DNA of 64,000 nt from Saksenaea vasiformis B4078 (taxonomy: Eukaryota > Mucoromycota > Mucoromycetes > Mucorales > Saksenaeaceae): positions 42,985 through 106,984 of the forward strand of contig JNDT01001581.1 in NCBI GenBank assembly GCA_000697055.1. The letters run 5' to 3'. Both the position numbers and the translations under genes were made by a program. Shown here piece after piece: positions 59,649 to 64,000 of the stretch; position 1 is the first letter of the stretch, and every line of letters starts with the position of its first letter. A model generated the notes under the pieces. It ran no database searches. It had not been told where the DNA came from and saw only the letters and a list, made by a program, of their open reading frames with translations.

Positions 59649-62360
59649 CTAAATCCTTCCGAGGAAGGAACCCACGTTTGTGGTGGTGATGTTGACGTCT
59701 GGATGCCGCACTGGTCGACTCAAAGCATGTGGTCTGCTCCCGTTCAACCACACTGATGCAGCAATTTCGTATATATTCTTGGAGGCATTCGTGTCCCTAT
59801 TCCACAGTACGCCGCAGTCTTTGCATACCAGGATACCGTGGTGGGTAACACCGTCCATAGTCGTAACTTTTTCCAAAGTTCGTCCGTGGCACGAATTACA
59901 TATCTGGCGATATTTACTGTAGTTAAGAACAAACGTGAAAGCTGTTTTTGTGTTTACCTGAGATGTCAGATATTCGTCCACTGTGACAACAAGAGCTTGG
60001 TGCTGCTTTTCTCTGCTTTTCAGGCTACTCCAAAGCTTTCCGACCACACCCGATCGATGGCCTCTGTACTTGTTGTTTTCTTTCCCAAACATACCTTCGC
60101 CAAAAAGTATTAGGGGCATCTTGCCTTCGTTATCAATTTGATTCTTTTTCTTTGTCCAACGTGGTAATCGACGGTCAGTGACAGTAGATCTCAATGCCGA
60201 TATGGGCCCCTCTGCCCTCATCTGCCTAATAAATAAATCCTAAATTACTATGATAACGTAGACAAAGATTAGACTTACACCTCTCGTGCATTTTTACTAT
60301 TGTTATTGTTCCTCTCTACCTGCTGCTGTCGAACCCGAGCTCGTTTTCTTTTTTTCCTATCGCGGTTATGCTTTCTCGTTTTCCGATTCCTTTTCGTATG
60401 TTTTCGGCGTTGACGACTGTATTTCCGTCCACCGTTTATGAGTATATTTGTAATTTCGGCCTTTGCACGTTGCCGGCCTTGGTAATCATAAAAGCGACGT
60501 TGGCCCCTGCTTGCGTCGTAAAAATCAAAAAGGGTTCTTCCATGCACAAAGAACTACTGAAGGTACTCGCGATACTGATCACTATTTGCTGTCTTCGCAG
60601 TGGGGAACTCCGATTCGATGAGCTTAACGCCTGATGATTGTTTTTCCTTGTTCAAGTCATGGTTTCTGCGTGCTGATCCTGTCAAGGCGTAGTATTCGGA
60701 TGTAGAGCACCTTCGTATCTCGTGCTCACCAGGGCCGTGTCCGTACGATGCCGTAAAGAGATGACGGACCCCAGGGTCAATTGCGACCGGACGAAAAAAC
60801 TCACTGACTTCGTCTGTTCTTAGGTCTCCAAGCTTGATTTCTTCATCCACAACACTCTTTGGGCTCTTTGTGCGGGAGAACTGAAGATGCACTGAAAATC
60901 CATCAGACAGGATCTGATTCCGGAAAAGTTGCTGATTGTCCATCCTAGGTAAAATCTTAGCTCCGAGGTACACTATATAGTATGACTTTGTGCATTACCT
61001 CATGAAGTCGTATTTTTCTAAATCGAAACACTTGTTGAACAGATCAAGATTCCGTTCGTATGGGTCTACATTGTTTCCTGGGGTAACTGAAGAAAGCGAC
61101 CTCAAAGCACTGGCATTGATTGTGACAAATTTCCACTTGAACATTGGGAGTGGAGCTAGAGAGAACAGCCTTGGTAACTTTGCAAAATGTTCTTTGTCGT
61201 CTTCTTCGCCTTCGCTGTTATCATCTCTATTATCTCTTGCCAGAGCTACGGGAGCGGAGGCTGTTTCTGCTTCCCTATGTGCCAAGTTGTATACTCCGAG
61301 TATGTGCCGAAGCACAGGGATGTAGGAGCCGGGCGATGCGGATAGATCAGTAGGGCTGCATGGTCTACGAATAAGGTTGTGCAGTTCATCAATGATTTCG
61401 ATGGATGCATAAACCGGACCTGTCGACACCATATCAACAGCACCTGTTGGCCATATTGGATCACCCCCCGGCAATAGATTCTACTATGTAATCCCAACTG
61501 ATGGCTCGAATTTGACTGTTCTTAAGATTCTATGATGTATAATAAGTAAAAATGAAATACGTTTGCTAATTGACAACATACCGGCAAAAGCCGTGCCAAT
61601 TTGAACATGGAGTAGCCAGCGATACGACAATAGAAATTTTCCACAATATGATTCGTGTATGATGTTTGTAGCGTAGCGCAGGCTGCTGAAAGAGCGTCAC
61701 TGTATCCGGTGAATCCGTGGGATGGGTAGACAATGGTTGGATAGTCTTGCTTAAGTTGTTCCCAATACTGCATCACCTCTGGAGGGAAGTTTGGATTGCT
61801 GTTCGAAATAGATTTTCCAAGCACAAGTTGGCATATACTGTACCAAAAGCTTTGCGAAAAGATATAGACAGGAATTTCTCTATCAGAATTTTCGACAATA
61901 TATCCGTTCGCGAAAATTTGGGCTCTGAAGATCACTTCCCGAACAAAAGCGCACAGTCGTACGATGCTGTCATGTAACCGACCTTGATGCTCTAGTCGTA
62001 CAATCGAATTAAATGGCAAAACTCTTGTATAATTTTCGTTGTCAGACGTCAATATATCTCGGACTTTTTCCTTAATAGTTATCCGATGATTAGGGCACGC
62101 AGATGATCTGGAAGTCGAGTGTCCTGGTTGCCCACAGGAACTACACGGCCCAGAAGCCAGAGCATTTCTGTTCGCTTCGTTCCGGTTCAGCCTTCCACGC
62201 TTTTATCTTTTCTTTTGCCTATGGCTTGATTTTCTTTAGTCATATGCAGACGAATAATCCAATCAGTTTGCGATACCTCTTGTTGTATACAGATCACATT
62301 TTTTATTTCTACGTGTTTTATGCCCAGAGTTTCCGCAATCGCGGCAAACCACTATAGGAT
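59649..62360 (-). pseudogene. Fanzor-like RNA-guided nuclease homologue Fz-2 (nearly intact)
   Basis: Second Fanzor homologue. Upstream exons carry two zinc knuckles, CRDCGNSGHKTRRNKKC (near 62340) and CSSCGQPGHSTSRSSACPNH (near 62120). The helical N-terminal region runs through 62052-60995 with introns near 61490-61565 and 60960-61000. RuvC-I is PVAIDPGVRHLFTASYG (near 60778). Past an in-frame TAG at 60554-60556, the same frame continues YQGRQRAKAEITNILINGGR and a very basic insert (KHNRDRKKRKRARVRQQQ). A RuvC-II-like segment is LILFGEGMFGKENNKYRG, followed by DEYLTSQ, an intron, the zinc ribbon QICNSC ... LVCKDC and RuvC-III LWNRDTNASKNI, ending SFLGRI. The only clear lesion is that TAG, so a read-through or edited product is conceivable. 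Start not fixed; the first exon may lie above 62360. Confidence 0.8.
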
Positions 62361-63485
62361 ATAGTTATAGATAATATATTAAGGATTTAAAATGTATAGC
62401 TCTCTCGCGCTCTTCTTCTTCCTCTCGCTGACTCCTCAGCAAAGTCTTCTTGCAAAGGACAAATAGAACAGGTGCGTAAACGTTAAATCCGATCGAGACA
62501 AGTAAAGCTGAAAATAACCACAGAGAATCCATCGTTCAAAGATAGTGGGTAAAAGAGATAAAGAATAAAAGAAATAACGATCGCCTCGTTTTGACAACTT
62601 TGCAGAGTATGACATTTGAATCTCCGGTACACTAATTTGATGATGACGAGACCGTCAATTCATGGAGCCTCTGCCCGCTGACCAGAAATCAAAGTGGGCC
62701 CCATCGTCTGGTTACCCATGATCAGACAGGAACGCGGTCGATACATTCGCTGTCGTCTTGGTAGGATGCCCAGGAAAGCCATGCGTATGCCTGCAACTGT
62801 ACATTACGCCAACGACAAAGCTGGAAAATCAACTGGCCAATATTATGTGATGTCCTGAAGATCATTGACCACGTCATGCAAGCCTGAGATCACTACCTCG
62901 AGGACCAACTGGACTCATCCACTTCAAATACAGACTTCTTACAGTGGCTGATCATCCCACAGAACGCCAGTGGACCATCGCGAATGCATCCTGTCACGGT
63001 TGATCCCCTTTATTAGCTCTCTCCTTTCCTTCCATTCTTTTCCACTTCACTATCGTTCTTGGACAGGTCCACTCGCATATTTTATCTTCCTCTTACTTCA
63101 TTTTCTTTATCTTCACCTGTACAGCGCAATCCCATGCCACAATCCTTTTTCGTTTGCCTCCCAAGTGTTTTTTTATCTTTCTTCCTTTCTAACCTGCTAG
63201 AGCGAACATGCTTAGTTGGCGAAGGGTTCGCAGTAACCAATTGAAAATAAAATAGCTGAAGCTGGCTCTGACTCCATTCACGGAGCTTGAACTGATTCTA
63301 GGTACCACAAAATTTAGCTATGAAAGGAGGCAACACCATGGTCTCTTGCAATAGCTGGCCTTGGGCAAAAAAGACATACAAGTCCAGCGCAAATCTATCC
63401 TATTGTTCAGCGCGAAAATTGTAATACAGATCTTTCTAGCAGCATTTATTGTCGGACACAGTTTCATTCTGCACGGAAGTCTTTC
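62361..63485. other. spacer between two Fanzor loci
   Basis: No intact gene. Plus-strand sequence around 62690-63010 has a faint protein-like run (PQNASGPSRMHPVTVDPLY) that could be an old retroelement tail, too weak to annotate. A long pyrimidine-rich stretch follows at 63010-63190. Confidence 0.35.
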
Positions 63486-64000
63486 TTATCGCTGCGGGGA
63501 AAATATCATTGAACTAAAGGATGCACTTCTAATAAGCCTTGAAAGTGAGATTTGGACAAAGCCGAAGACGACCCTGTCATAGACAGTGTCAACTACTCGC
63601 TGAATTAAAAGCTTGTGACGATGATTGACTATACCGAACAGTTCTTCTTTCCTTGACCTACGCGTGGATCCTATGTACTGATAACAAGGTTGTGTCGAAC
63701 AACGACGTATCTCATGCGTCTCATTGCCTTGTACGTATGCTGCTGTGAATATTTGCCCGGTACATGGGTCGACCGTGCATGGTTTGAAATGGCGCTCAAT
63801 CTCTTCATTCGTAAAATCTTCCAGAGACAATTGGACATTATTGATATCCTTGATTGCTTTTCGCACGAAGTGGAAATCAACTGAATATCCATCTGTGGCA
63901 ATAGAGTTGGTGAGCATTCGACCATTTTCACGAGGGGATTGTAACAACTCCTTGAAACTACTAAATAAGGTTAGTCTTGCATATAGCACATATATTTGTA
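63486..64000 (-). pseudogene. Fanzor-like homologue Fz-3, partial at window edge
   Basis: Minus-strand fragment homologous to Fz-2 around RuvC-I: ATDGYSVDFHFVRKAIKDIN aligns with LSDGFSVHLQFSRTKSPK, and PCTVDPCTGQIFTAAYVQG aligns with PVAIDPGVRHLFTASYG. ETHEIRRCSTQPCYQYIGST aligns with EHEIRRCSTSEYYALTGSA. The catalytic-position Asp (near 63770) is kept but the next Gly is Cys. After about 63650 homology fades and no zinc ribbon is found downstream, so it is 3'-truncated. The 5' part lies outside the window; an intron probably ends near 63960. Confidence 0.75.

Noticed and set aside
62690..63010. possible retroelement 3' remnant
   Set aside because: Only a faint protein-like run in one frame, no reverse transcriptase motif, no repeat or poly-A tail.

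Overview
The window looks like nuclear DNA of an early-diverging filamentous fungus, most likely Mucoromycota (Mucorales-like). The evidence is short introns (about 40-60 nt, GTAAGT/GTATGT donors, CTAAC-type branch sites), spliced host genes separated by AT-rich spacers, an antizyme gene with a frameshift site, and decayed Fanzor and Helitron elements. No tRNA, rRNA or CRISPR array was seen.

Layout. 0.4-2.2 kb (-): membrane-anchored RBR ubiquitin ligase. 5.7-8.5 kb (-): Fanzor-like (eukaryotic TnpB homologue) pseudogene Fz-1. 10.3-11.9 kb (+): Tat-SF1/Cus2-type splicing factor. 12.6-13.8 kb (+): low-complexity coiled-coil protein. 13.8-18.9 kb: mostly gene-poor decayed sequence. 18.9-20.1 kb (+): RING-H2 ligase. 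22.9-26.6 kb (-): WRAP73-like WD40 protein, promethin-like membrane protein, BCL7-like chromatin protein. 28.7-30.5 kb (+): secreted multicopper oxidase. 31.4-32.4 kb: two divergent relics of one repeat family. 32.8-35.2 kb (+): RSC9/ARID2-like ARID protein. 36.3-36.8 kb (+): small protein with a GC-AG intron. 37.0-38.1 kb (-): ornithine decarboxylase antizyme. 39.6-40.0 kb (+): third copy of the repeat family. 41.4-43.6 kb (+): SAP-domain protein. 45.8-47.0 kb (+): class I methyltransferase. 48.2-49.7 kb (+): TauD-like dioxygenase. 50.1-51.2 kb (-): proteasome alpha subunit PRE10/PSMA3. 52.0-56.3 kb (-): decayed Helitron Rep-helicase. 59.4-64.0 kb (-): a nearly intact Fanzor (Fz-2) with a conserved 3' block, then the start of a third Fanzor (Fz-3) running off the window.

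The host genes are mostly housekeeping (proteasome, ubiquitin ligation, polyamine control, splicing, chromatin remodelling). Two likely SWI/SNF-type subunits (BCL7-like and RSC9-like) lie in the same window. The accessory layer is the notable part: at least three Fanzor loci sharing an N-terminal zinc knuckle (two of them) and RuvC/zinc-ribbon core, and a dispersed family of about 250-450 nt 3'-end blocks, one directly downstream of Fz-2. That block is the best candidate here for a Fanzor right end or guide-RNA (omega-RNA) region. This is an inference that needs RNA and alignment evidence.

Introns were assigned by eye from splice consensus plus continuity of conserved domains; exact exon edges should be treated as models.
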